Positions 23,677 to 30,893 of a DNA stretch of 39,333 nt are shown here, in pieces (positions within the stretch are counted from its first letter, which is position 1; each line of letters starts with the position of its first letter). The notes below the pieces were generated by a model. It was not told the DNA's origin, searched no databases, and saw only the letters and a list, made by a program, of their open reading frames with translations. The translations under genes and the position numbers were made by a program. This DNA comes from DASUXY01 sp036377675 (lineage in GTDB: Bacteria; Bacillota; Bacilli; Bacillales; Amphibacillaceae), in the NCBI GenBank assembly GCA_036377675.1, contig DASUXY010000001.1:1-39333 (forward strand). The letters run 5' to 3'.

Positions 23677-24606
23677 ATGCGAAAAATAATCGTTGGAACG
23701 AGAAAAAGTAATCTCGCTATTACGCAGACAAAATGGGTCATTGATCAACTGAAAAAAGCCGGGGTAGAAAATGAATTTCAAGTAAAGAAGATTAGTACAA
23801 AAGGAGATCAAATTCTCGATGTGATGCTGTCTAAAGTTGGTGGTAAAGGTTTATTCGTTAAAGAAATTGAAAAAGCGATGTATGACAAAGAAATAGACTT
23901 TGCCGTACATAGTATGAAAGATATGCCAGCTGAATTACCTGAGGGACTTGTCATTTCATCGATTCCGGTTCGTGAAGATCATCGAGATGCGCTCATTTCT
24001 AAAAATAATCTACCGTTAAAAGATTTGCCAGCAGGTTCAATAGTAGGAACGAGCAGTTTACGTCGTTCTTCACAAATATTGGCTGAACGACCAGATTTAA
24101 AAATTAAATGGATTCGTGGGAATGTCGAAACGAGACTGCGTAAAATGCGGGAAGAAGATTACGATGCGATTATTCTCGCCGTATCTGGATTAAAACGCGT
24201 CGGTTTAAGCGAAGGCTTGATTACGGAGTATTTAAATCCTGAAGTTGTCATTCCGGCTGTCGGGCAAGGCGCTTTAGCGATTGAATGTCGTGAAAATGAT
24301 GATGAACTACGCCACATTTTAGCTAAAATAAATGATGAACAAACCGAAAAAACGATTACGGCAGAACGGGCGTTTTTACATCGCATTGAAGGAGGCTGTC
24401 AAATTCCGATTGGTGGATATGCTTACTTGGAAAACGATGTGATCGTGTTGTCAGCAATGGTTGGATCACCAGACGGTCAAACGATTTTACACGAAGTTAT
24501 TCGTGGCAAGGACCCAATACGTGTTGGTGAACAAGCGGCGAAAAAGCTGGTTGAACGAGGAGCAAAAGATATTGTTGACCAAGCGAAAGAGGAGTTAAAC
24601 GAGTAA
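23677..24606 (+). CDS. hemC: Hydroxymethylbilane synthase (porphobilinogen deaminase)
   Basis: HemC joins four porphobilinogen molecules head to tail into hydroxymethylbilane. The 309-residue protein holds the cofactor cysteine Cys241 in EGGCQIPIGGY, which carries the dipyrromethane primer. It also has the family's arginine motifs (GTRKSNLA, GTSSLRRSSQ, IRGNVETRL). AGGAGG before ATG 23677 is the ribosome site. The final A of its TAA is the first base of the hemD ATG, indicating tight coupling. Confidence 0.97.
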   Translation: MRKIIVGTRKSNLAITQTKWVIDQLKKAGVENEFQVKKISTKGDQILDVMLSKVGGKGLFVKEIEKAMYDKEIDFAVHSMKDMPAELPEGLVISSIPVREDHRDALISKNNLPLKDLPAGSIVGTSSLRRSSQILAERPDLKIKWIRGNVETRLRKMREEDYDAIILAVSGLKRVGLSEGLITEYLNPEVVIPAVGQGALAIECRENDDELRHILAKINDEQTEKTITAERAFLHRIEGGCQIPIGGYAYLENDVIVLSAMVGSPDGQTILHEVIRGKDPIRVGEQAAKKLVERGAKDIVDQAKEELNE

Positions 24607-25388
24607 TGACTGTCGCTCTAGATGGCAAAAAAGTGTTAATAACGAGAGAAAAAAAGCAAGCGAAAGAATTTTCGAAGAAGATTTCAAATTGTGGTGGAAT
24701 TCCTATTGAAGTCCCGATGTTAAAAGTTTCTTGTCAACAACACGTTGAAAATGATGCGCTTTTACGCACGGTAGATGATTATGAATGGATTTTTTTTACG
24801 AGCGCAAATGGTGTCGATTGTTTTTTCTATTTAGCGGAGCAAGACGACCTTTTGCCGGAGCGGTTGTTACGTCATAAAATAGCAGCAGTTGGGCATAAAA
24901 CAGAACGAGCATTGAAAAGGTATGGATTACGTGCTCACTTTATTCCAACAGTTTATGATGCCGACCATATGGCTCAACAATTTTTAGAGCATTATCAAAC
25001 GTCTGGGCGTGTTTTGCTTGTTCGTGGGAATCGTTCTAGAAATGTATTGCCCGAACAGTTTTCGATGCATAACATTTCGTTCGATGCGATGGAAGTGTAT
25101 GAAACGATGTATAATGATGAGTCTGAACGCAAATTACAAAAGGTATGGAAACAACATACGTTTGATTTTATTACATTTACGAGTCCATCAACGGTAGATG
25201 CTTATGTGAAGATGAAGCAAGTCACTGGATTACAAAAAGAAACCGGCAATCCAGTTATCGTTTGTATTGGAACGACAACAGAGAAACGTGCAATGGAAAG
25301 AGGTTTTTCTAACATTATAGTTCCTAAACAATTTACAATAGATGATATGATCATATCAATGAGTAATTATGTAGCGAAGAAAGGATGA
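24606..25388 (+). CDS. hemD: Uroporphyrinogen-III synthase
   Basis: HemD closes hydroxymethylbilane with inversion of ring D to give uroporphyrinogen III. The 260-residue protein shows the two-lobed family pattern. ITREKKQAKEFSKKI lies near the N-terminus, FFTSANGVDCFF around 60-72, VGHKTERAL around 93, and FDFITFTSPSTVDAY near 180. The family is weakly conserved, so operon position is the strongest support. It starts within the hemC stop and ends one base before the hemB ATG. Confidence 0.93.
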   Translation: MTVALDGKKVLITREKKQAKEFSKKISNCGGIPIEVPMLKVSCQQHVENDALLRTVDDYEWIFFTSANGVDCFFYLAEQDDLLPERLLRHKIAAVGHKTERALKRYGLRAHFIPTVYDADHMAQQFLEHYQTSGRVLLVRGNRSRNVLPEQFSMHNISFDAMEVYETMYNDESERKLQKVWKQHTFDFITFTSPSTVDAYVKMKQVTGLQKETGNPVIVCIGTTTEKRAMERGFSNIIVPKQFTIDDMIISMSNYVAKKG

Positions 25389-26375
25389 ATGATATTGGTA
25401 CATACGCATGAATTTAAACGACATCGTCGACTAAGAGCTTCTGAAGAGATACGATCACTCGTTCGGGAAAACCACCTCCGTGTGGATGATTTAATTTACC
25501 CGTTGTTTGTCATTGAGGGTGCGAATATTCGTAACGAGGTACCTTCAATGCCTGGTGTTTTTCAAGTTTCTCTTGATCGATTATCAGATGAAATTGAAGA
25601 AATCTACAATCTCGGAATTAAAGGTGTGATTTTATTCGGTATTCCACAACATAAAGATGAACAGGGAACGAATGCATTTATAGAAGAGGGAATTGTTCAG
25701 CTAGCAACGAAACAAATTAAAGAACAGTATCCAGACTTCCTAGTCATCGCTGATACGTGTTTGTGTGAATATACGTCACATGGGCACTGTGGAGTTATTC
25801 ATGACGATGTTATCGTTAATGATGAATCGTTAAAACTGTTAGCGAAAACAGCTGTTTCCCAAGCGAAAGCAGGTGCAGATATCATTGCGCCTTCGAATAT
25901 GATGGACGGTTTTGTATCAGTCATCCGCCAAGCGTTAGATGAAAATGGATTTAGCCATCTTCCGATTATGTCATATGCAGTGAAGTATGCTTCGGCATTT
26001 TATGGACCGTTTCGTGACGCAGCAGATAGTACACCACAATTCGGTGATCGCAAGACGTATCAAATGGATCCTGCGAATCGCCTCGAAGCACTTCGGGAAG
26101 CACAGTCAGATGTAGAAGAAGGTGCTGATTTTCTCATCGTAAAACCAGCTCTATCGTATTTGGATATTGTTCGCGATGTAAAAAATAATTTTAATCTTCC
26201 AGTTGTTGCTTACAATGTGAGTGGTGAATATTCAATGGTTAAAGCTGCAGCTCAAAATGGCTGGATTGATGAAAAAGCATTAGTATTGGAGAAATTAACA
26301 GCAATGAAACGAGCTGGTGCGGATATTATTATAACGTATTTTGCTAAAGATGTTGCGAAATGGTTAAATGAATAG
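25389..26375 (+). CDS. hemB: Delta-aminolevulinic acid dehydratase (porphobilinogen synthase)
   Basis: HemB condenses two 5-aminolevulinate molecules into porphobilinogen. The 328-residue barrel protein has the cysteine-rich zinc site DTCLCEYTSHGHCG (three Cys). It also has the two active-site lysines, in MSYAVKYASAFYGPFRDAA and in FLIVKPALSYLD. The three cysteines indicate a zinc-dependent form. GAAAGGATG near the hemD end serves as ribosome site. The length is normal. Confidence 0.97.
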   Translation: MILVHTHEFKRHRRLRASEEIRSLVRENHLRVDDLIYPLFVIEGANIRNEVPSMPGVFQVSLDRLSDEIEEIYNLGIKGVILFGIPQHKDEQGTNAFIEEGIVQLATKQIKEQYPDFLVIADTCLCEYTSHGHCGVIHDDVIVNDESLKLLAKTAVSQAKAGADIIAPSNMMDGFVSVIRQALDENGFSHLPIMSYAVKYASAFYGPFRDAADSTPQFGDRKTYQMDPANRLEALREAQSDVEEGADFLIVKPALSYLDIVRDVKNNFNLPVVAYNVSGEYSMVKAAAQNGWIDEKALVLEKLTAMKRAGADIIITYFAKDVAKWLNE

Positions 26376-26405
26376 TGGACGAGTACATTAAATGAGGTGG
26401 TATAG

Positions 26406-27695
26406 ATGAAGAAAATGAATCAATCAATGGATGCTTATAAAGAAGCTGTTGACTTAATGCCAGGTGGGGTGAATTCTCCTGTAAGAGCGTTTAAATCCGT
26501 AGGGATGTCACCTATTTTTATGGATCATGGAAAGGGGTCAAAAATCGTTGATATCGACGGTAATGAATATATTGACTACGTTTTAAGTTGGGGACCGCTT
26601 ATTTTAGGTCATGCAGATGATCGTGTCGTCAACAAATTAAAAGAAGTAGCTGAGAAAGGAACAAGCTTCGGCGCCCCATCCGTTTTAGAAAATAAGTTAG
26701 CGCGCCTCGTCATGGAACGCGTTCCATCAATTGAGATGATCCGGATGGTTAACTCTGGAACAGAAGCGACGATGAGTGCCTTACGAGTTGCTCGAGGATA
26801 TACAGGACGGGATAAAATTTTGAAATTTGAAGGGAATTACCACGGCCACGGTGATTCATTGCTCATAAAAGCTGGATCTGGTGTAGCCACCCTAGGTTTG
26901 CCCGATAGTCCAGGCGTCCCTGCCCCAATTGCTGAACAGACGATTACTGTTCCGTATAACGACATTGAAAGTGTTCGCTCTGCTTTTGATAAATATGGTG
27001 AAGATATTGCAGCAGTCATCGTTGAACCTGTTTCTGGAAATATGGGAGTTGTCCCACCACAAGGAAACTTTTTAAAAGATTTACGGAAAATTACAGAAGA
27101 TCACGGTACGCTTCTCGTTTTTGATGAAGTGATGACCGGATTTCGGGTTGACTTTCATTGTGCACAAGGATACTTTGATGTGACGCCTGATTTAACAACA
27201 TTAGGTAAAGTAATTGGTGGCGGATTACCTGTCGGTGCCTTTGGTGGAAAACGAAAAATCATGGAAAATGTTGCACCAACGGGACCCATTTATCAAGCAG
27301 GTACACTTTCTGGAAACCCACTAGCGATGACAGCAGGATATGAAACGTTGAATGCCTTAGATGAAGAAACATATGAAGTAATGAATGCCAAAGTAGACCG
27401 TCTAGTTGAGGGCTACGAACAAGCAGCAAAAGAGTATGATATTCCCTTATATGTCAATCGTGTCGGCTCAATGATGGGTGTGTTTTTCACCGATCAGAGA
27501 GTCGTGAATTTTGCAACTGCCCAAACATCAAACTTAGACTACTTTACAAAATATTACCGCGGAATGATTGAGGAGGGAATTTTCTTACCACCTTCACAGT
27601 TTGAAGGATTGTTCGTATCAACGGCACATACAGATGAAGATATTGAAAAAACGATTGAAGCGGTTCAACGAACGTTTCGTACGTTAAAAGAATAA
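26406..27695 (+). CDS. hemL: Glutamate-1-semialdehyde 2,1-aminomutase
   Basis: HemL moves the amino group of glutamate-1-semialdehyde to give 5-aminolevulinate, the substrate of HemB. The 429-residue class-III PLP enzyme has the cofactor lysine Lys268 in LGKVIGGGLPVGAFGG. It also has DEVMTGFR (about 239-246) and the substrate gating region NSGTEATMSA. AGGTGG before ATG 26406 is the ribosome site. It ends the hem operon and is followed by a strong terminator. Confidence 0.97.
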   Translation: MKKMNQSMDAYKEAVDLMPGGVNSPVRAFKSVGMSPIFMDHGKGSKIVDIDGNEYIDYVLSWGPLILGHADDRVVNKLKEVAEKGTSFGAPSVLENKLARLVMERVPSIEMIRMVNSGTEATMSALRVARGYTGRDKILKFEGNYHGHGDSLLIKAGSGVATLGLPDSPGVPAPIAEQTITVPYNDIESVRSAFDKYGEDIAAVIVEPVSGNMGVVPPQGNFLKDLRKITEDHGTLLVFDEVMTGFRVDFHCAQGYFDVTPDLTTLGKVIGGGLPVGAFGGKRKIMENVAPTGPIYQAGTLSGNPLAMTAGYETLNALDEETYEVMNAKVDRLVEGYEQAAKEYDIPLYVNRVGSMMGVFFTDQRVVNFATAQTSNLDYFTKYYRGMIEEGIFLPPSQFEGLFVSTAHTDEDIEKTIEAVQRTFRTLKE

Positions 27696-27702
27696 AGTAT
27701 AT

Positions 27703-27737
27703 AAAAAAGCTATTCCAGCGTTGGAATAGCTTTTTTG
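27703..27737 (+). terminator. Terminator of the hem operon
   Basis: A perfect 15-bp inverted repeat (AAAAAAGCTATTCCA with TGGAATAGCTTTTTT) has a 4-base loop and a T-run on the descending arm. Confidence 0.95.
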
Positions 27738-27803
27738 TATAGGAAACATAGATGTCATCCCCTTTTCCTTCTTTGTTACATATGCATCATTTACTCCTCC
27801 TTA

Positions 27804-27832
27804 GCATATCCTTTATGACATATTCATATAGA
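27804..27832 (+). promoter_or_regulatory. Candidate sigma-E promoter of spoVID
   Basis: GCATATC (27804-27810) and CATATAGA (27825-27832) are 14 bases apart, close to the sigma-E pattern of an ATA-centred -35 and CATACANT -10. B. subtilis spoVID is expressed in the mother cell under sigma-E. Confidence 0.45.
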
Positions 27833-27888
27833 TTACTAAAGCAAGGCAATGTATGAATGATTTAGCATGGTTGAAGGGAGGAAATAGG

Positions 27889-29106
27889 ATGTTGAACGAT
27901 TCGTCTGTATTCAGTTTTGAATTAAATGAATCGCTTCACTTTGAAAGAGGACAGGAAGTAGCGGAAATTATTAGCATTTCTTTGGATCCTGAAATATCGA
28001 TTCAATCGTTTCATGAATATATTTCTATTCGTGGCGTTATTGAATTGCAAGGAGAGTATTTAAAAGTAGATTTGTTAGATAACAGTGAAGATGACTTCAT
28101 GTTGTCTTATGAAAATGAACATTCGAAGCGTTATATAGAAAAAGTGGCCGATACAGCTGATGGGACGGCGACATTTACACATCGCTTTCCAGTCGAAATA
28201 TCTGTACCAACGTATCGTGTGAATGATCTAGACGATATAAAGGTGAGAATTTCTTCATTTGATTACGAACTTCCAAATGAAAGTCAGCTTCAATTAAAGT
28301 CAACGATTAAAATTTATGGAATTAGTGATTTAGACAGACAGTCACCTGAAAAAATAGATGCCAGTGATGGCGGAATAGAAGAGGAGCAACGTGCTGATAC
28401 GGAAACAATGGAAGCAAATACGCAACAAATAGAGGATCATTTTCATGTTGAAATGATGAAAGAGAAACAGCACGAATTAGACAGTGTAGAAAAAGAACTG
28501 TCGTTGGAACGAGCTGATGAATGGTCACAGGAAGAAGACGTTTCACATCAAGATGGCGACGACCAGCCTCACAGTGCTGAACATGAACAATCTCAAAAAC
28601 AAGAGGAAAGTGGGGATGAAAAGGGACGGTGGACAAAAACAAAAACGCAAAGCTTTGCTCAGTTTTTTAATAAAGAGGAGTCTGAAGAATCAGGACATAT
28701 TTCATCAGAACAACTAGAAAGCTTGTCAGAACAATTATTTAGCGAGGAAAAAGATGTAAACGAGCCTAGTTTAACAGTGGATGCCTCACCTTCTATTTCG
28801 GAATGGATGGATGAATCATCTCGTTCAGCTGATGATCAACAAGAAAGTGAAAGCAGTGAGCGCACAAAAAATAACTCACCACAAATAGAAGATGCTCAGT
28901 ATCTCTCACGAATGTTTGAAGAAAGTGAAGAGCGTTATTCAAAAATGAGGTTATGTATCGTTCAAGAGCATGATACGTTAGAATCGATTGCTGAACGGTA
29001 CAAAACAACATCGTTACAATTGATTCATAAAAATCAATTAGCCGATGAAAATATTGTGAAAGGACAGTTGTTATATATTCCTCCATCGAAAAAAGATTCA
29101 CAGTGA
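27889..29106 (+). CDS. spoVID: Spore coat morphogenetic protein SpoVID
   Basis: SpoVID, with SpoIVA, drives encasement of the forespore by coat proteins. I start at ATG 27889, since GGGAGG lies 9 bases upstream; this gives 405 residues. The N-terminal domain (about 1-150) matches the family (FSFELNESLHFERGQEVAEI, SLDPEISI, YISIRGVIEL). A long Glu/Ser/Gln-rich disordered middle follows (about 155-340). A C-terminal LysM domain (about 352-400, VQEHDTLESIAERYKTT) may bind peptidoglycan or lipid II. The middle region is low in complexity, as in known homologues. ysxE follows, as in B. subtilis. Confidence 0.92.
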   Translation: MLNDSSVFSFELNESLHFERGQEVAEIISISLDPEISIQSFHEYISIRGVIELQGEYLKVDLLDNSEDDFMLSYENEHSKRYIEKVADTADGTATFTHRFPVEISVPTYRVNDLDDIKVRISSFDYELPNESQLQLKSTIKIYGISDLDRQSPEKIDASDGGIEEEQRADTETMEANTQQIEDHFHVEMMKEKQHELDSVEKELSLERADEWSQEEDVSHQDGDDQPHSAEHEQSQKQEESGDEKGRWTKTKTQSFAQFFNKEESEESGHISSEQLESLSEQLFSEEKDVNEPSLTVDASPSISEWMDESSRSADDQQESESSERTKNNSPQIEDAQYLSRMFEESEERYSKMRLCIVQEHDTLESIAERYKTTSLQLIHKNQLADENIVKGQLLYIPPSKKDSQ

Positions 29107-29134
29107 TTTAAAACGAGTGATGAGAAAAGTGATG

Positions 29135-29168
29135 AGAAACCCCTTGAAATGACCATCAAGGGGTTTCT
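29135..29168 (+). terminator. Hairpin between spoVID and ysxE
   Basis: AGAAACCCCTTGA pairs with TCAAGGGGTTTCT, a 13-bp perfect stem with an 8-base loop. No T-run follows and the ysxE ribosome site begins about 6 bases later, so it may be a partial terminator or a translation-control hairpin. Confidence 0.65.
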
Positions 29169-29188
29169 AACGTAAGGTGGTGACAGTT

Positions 29189-30211
29189 ATGGAAAAATTG
29201 AACAACATATTAGCGGCATACGGTGTCTTTGCGACTCAACTAGAGGTTATCTCTGAACGGGTCGTTCGTGTTCATGATCTTTATCATCAGTATGCATTAA
29301 AAAGAAGTCATTTAACAGAAAAATGTGTAAACAGATGGTTACATGTATACCATCTGTCTAATCATCCTCATCTTTCATCAATTATTCCGATATACGTGAC
29401 ACGAGACGGAAAGCCTTATTACAAGGCCGGTGAAACCGTTTATTATCTTATGCCATGGATCGAATCTAATCGAGAGGAAGTTGAACAACGGGAGAAGTTG
29501 AAACAGATGTACATTTCCCTTGCTCAAATTCATGCCCAAACAAAGTTTCAATACCCGCTTTCGTCTGAAGAAATCGTAACAACTTTTCAAAATTATAAAT
29601 CTCTTTGTGAAAAACTTCCTCAGACATTACGATCATATGTGGAACAATTTGAAGCGAATCCGTATATGTCTCCATTTGAATGGCTCGTTTGTACGCATTA
29701 TCATAAAATGCTACATGTTTTTCAAATGTCACTTCAATGTGTACAACGATTTATCGATCATCATATTAATAAAGATAACAGTTGGAATGTTAGTCTTTGT
29801 CACGGTCAATTAGATGCCTCTCATGCTCTTTTTGGCGACCAAATTTATTTCATTAATTGGGAACGTTCTCGTTATGAAAATAGTAGTTTAGATCTTGCAA
29901 ACTTTTTGAAAAGCAGAGCAGTTCATGTGCATGAATGTCCACAAAAACACGCGGAATTATTCGAAGATTATTTACGACATCATCGATTGAACGAAAGTGA
30001 AATTGAGTTGCTTATTATGAATGTTTTAGATGCGCATTTATATTTAACGACCGTTGAACAGTACGTCAAACAATTATCGAAGCAGTCATTAGTACAACAA
30101 GTGATGGAATTAGAACAAACTTTTCGTCAATTGACATTTGGTCTTGAATTTTCTGAACACGTTTTACAGTTCTATGCTTCCGAATTCTTAGATGATGATC
30201 AAAAGGCTTAA
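29189..30211 (+). CDS. ysxE: Spore coat protein YsxE (CotS-like kinase fold)
   Basis: YsxE belongs to the CotS/CotI group of coat proteins that share the fold of aminoglycoside and choline kinases. I start at ATG 29189, preceded by AAGGTGG, giving 340 residues. The kinase-like traits are a degraded N-lobe (YALKRSHLTEK, with a lysine) and a catalytic-loop-like SLCHGQLDASHALF, where HGD of true kinases is HGQ. INWERSRYENSSLDLANFLK corresponds to the D-x-D metal site of kinases, here without the first Asp. A structural rather than enzymatic role is likely. The gene follows spoVID directly. Confidence 0.85.
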   Translation: MEKLNNILAAYGVFATQLEVISERVVRVHDLYHQYALKRSHLTEKCVNRWLHVYHLSNHPHLSSIIPIYVTRDGKPYYKAGETVYYLMPWIESNREEVEQREKLKQMYISLAQIHAQTKFQYPLSSEEIVTTFQNYKSLCEKLPQTLRSYVEQFEANPYMSPFEWLVCTHYHKMLHVFQMSLQCVQRFIDHHINKDNSWNVSLCHGQLDASHALFGDQIYFINWERSRYENSSLDLANFLKSRAVHVHECPQKHAELFEDYLRHHRLNESEIELLIMNVLDAHLYLTTVEQYVKQLSKQSLVQQVMELEQTFRQLTFGLEFSEHVLQFYASEFLDDDQKA

Positions 30212-30396
30212 ATCCATTCCAAGTAAAACGCTAAAAATAGACCGACTAAAATACCTGTTAATAAGACGTCTAATGTAGAAGGGAAGAACAATGTACGCAC
30301 TAATTGAAAAATTAAGATCGGCAACGTTACTTTTTCAATTACTACGATGCACTTTCTCGCCCATGGTGGTAGACGATATCGATAGTACCTAGCCAA
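30208..30396 (-). CDS. Small conserved membrane protein near valS
   Basis: This 62-residue product has a basic N-terminus (ARYYRYRLPPWARK) followed by two hydrophobic segments (about 18-35 and 40-60) and ends in YLEWI. I start it at TTG 30396, because AAGGAGGAGC lies just upstream. Longer frames to 30492 lack a ribosome site. Similar small proteins occur next to ysxE/valS in other Bacillaceae as far as I recall, but no function is known. Its stop codon overlaps that of ysxE on the other strand, with no terminator between them. Confidence 0.7.
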   Translation of the reverse strand: MARYYRYRLPPWARKCIVVIEKVTLPILIFQLVRTLFFPSTLDVLLTGILVGLFLAFYLEWI

Positions 30397-30497
30397 ATAA
30401 GCTCCTCCTTTCGTTGTGTCATCATGATGGACCGCACATAATCCTACATATGTTGATGGGGAATGTGATAACGATAAAAAAGGCTTTGACAAAACAC

Positions 30498-30526
30498 TTC
30501 ACTTTTACGTTACTCTTTAATATAAT
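30498..30526 (+). promoter_or_regulatory. Candidate valS promoter
   Basis: TTCACT (30498-30503) and TATAAT (30521-30526) are 17 bases apart, placed just before the T-box leader. Confidence 0.65.
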
Positions 30527-30534
30527 ATGTATAT

Positions 30535-30880
30535 GTATCATAACGTTGTGCTTATTTTACGGTTGATTTCTTTTAAAAAATTAGACAACTAAAAATAATT
30601 GTTTAAATGCGCTTTGAGGGAAGAGTATGGATGAATCGCCTAAAGAGAGGGAAAGGGTTAGCTGAGACTTTCCTAGGATTGATTCTTTCAGAAGGTCGCC
30701 CATCAAGCAGTAACTTTGAAAATGAACGCTTGTCAATGATTTGTTCACCAGTAAAAGTTTGCCGGGTTAATCCCGTTATCTATTGTTTAAAGTGTACAAG
30801 TAACTTGTAAACAAAGGTGGTACCACGGAAACTATAGCCTTTTCGTCCTTTAATTGGATGGAAAGGCTTTATTTTTTTAT
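30535..30880 (+). promoter_or_regulatory. T-box riboswitch, valine (specifier GTC)
   Basis: The leader has the T-box sequence AAAGGTGGTACCACGG (30813-30828), whose UGG-type bases read the free 3' end of an uncharged tRNA. Stem I contains the AGTA motif near 30626. GAATC pairs with GATTC, and ATGG pairs with CCAT, leaving a loop that holds GTC (30695-30697), a valine codon in the specifier position. A terminator (AGCCTTTTCGTCC with GGATGGAAAGGCT, then TTTTTTT) follows at 30836-30879. Uncharged tRNA-Val should favour the antiterminator and raise valS expression. Confidence 0.9.
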
Positions 30881-30893
30881 AGGAGGAATGACT

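Noticed and set aside
30397..30492. Upstream extension of the small membrane protein to an ATG at 30492
   Set aside because: The extension has no ribosome site, while TTG 30396 has a strong one and gives a typical two-helix small protein.
30607..30810. 67-codon frame in the valS leader
   Set aside because: The whole stretch is accounted for by a T-box leader with specifier loop and terminator.
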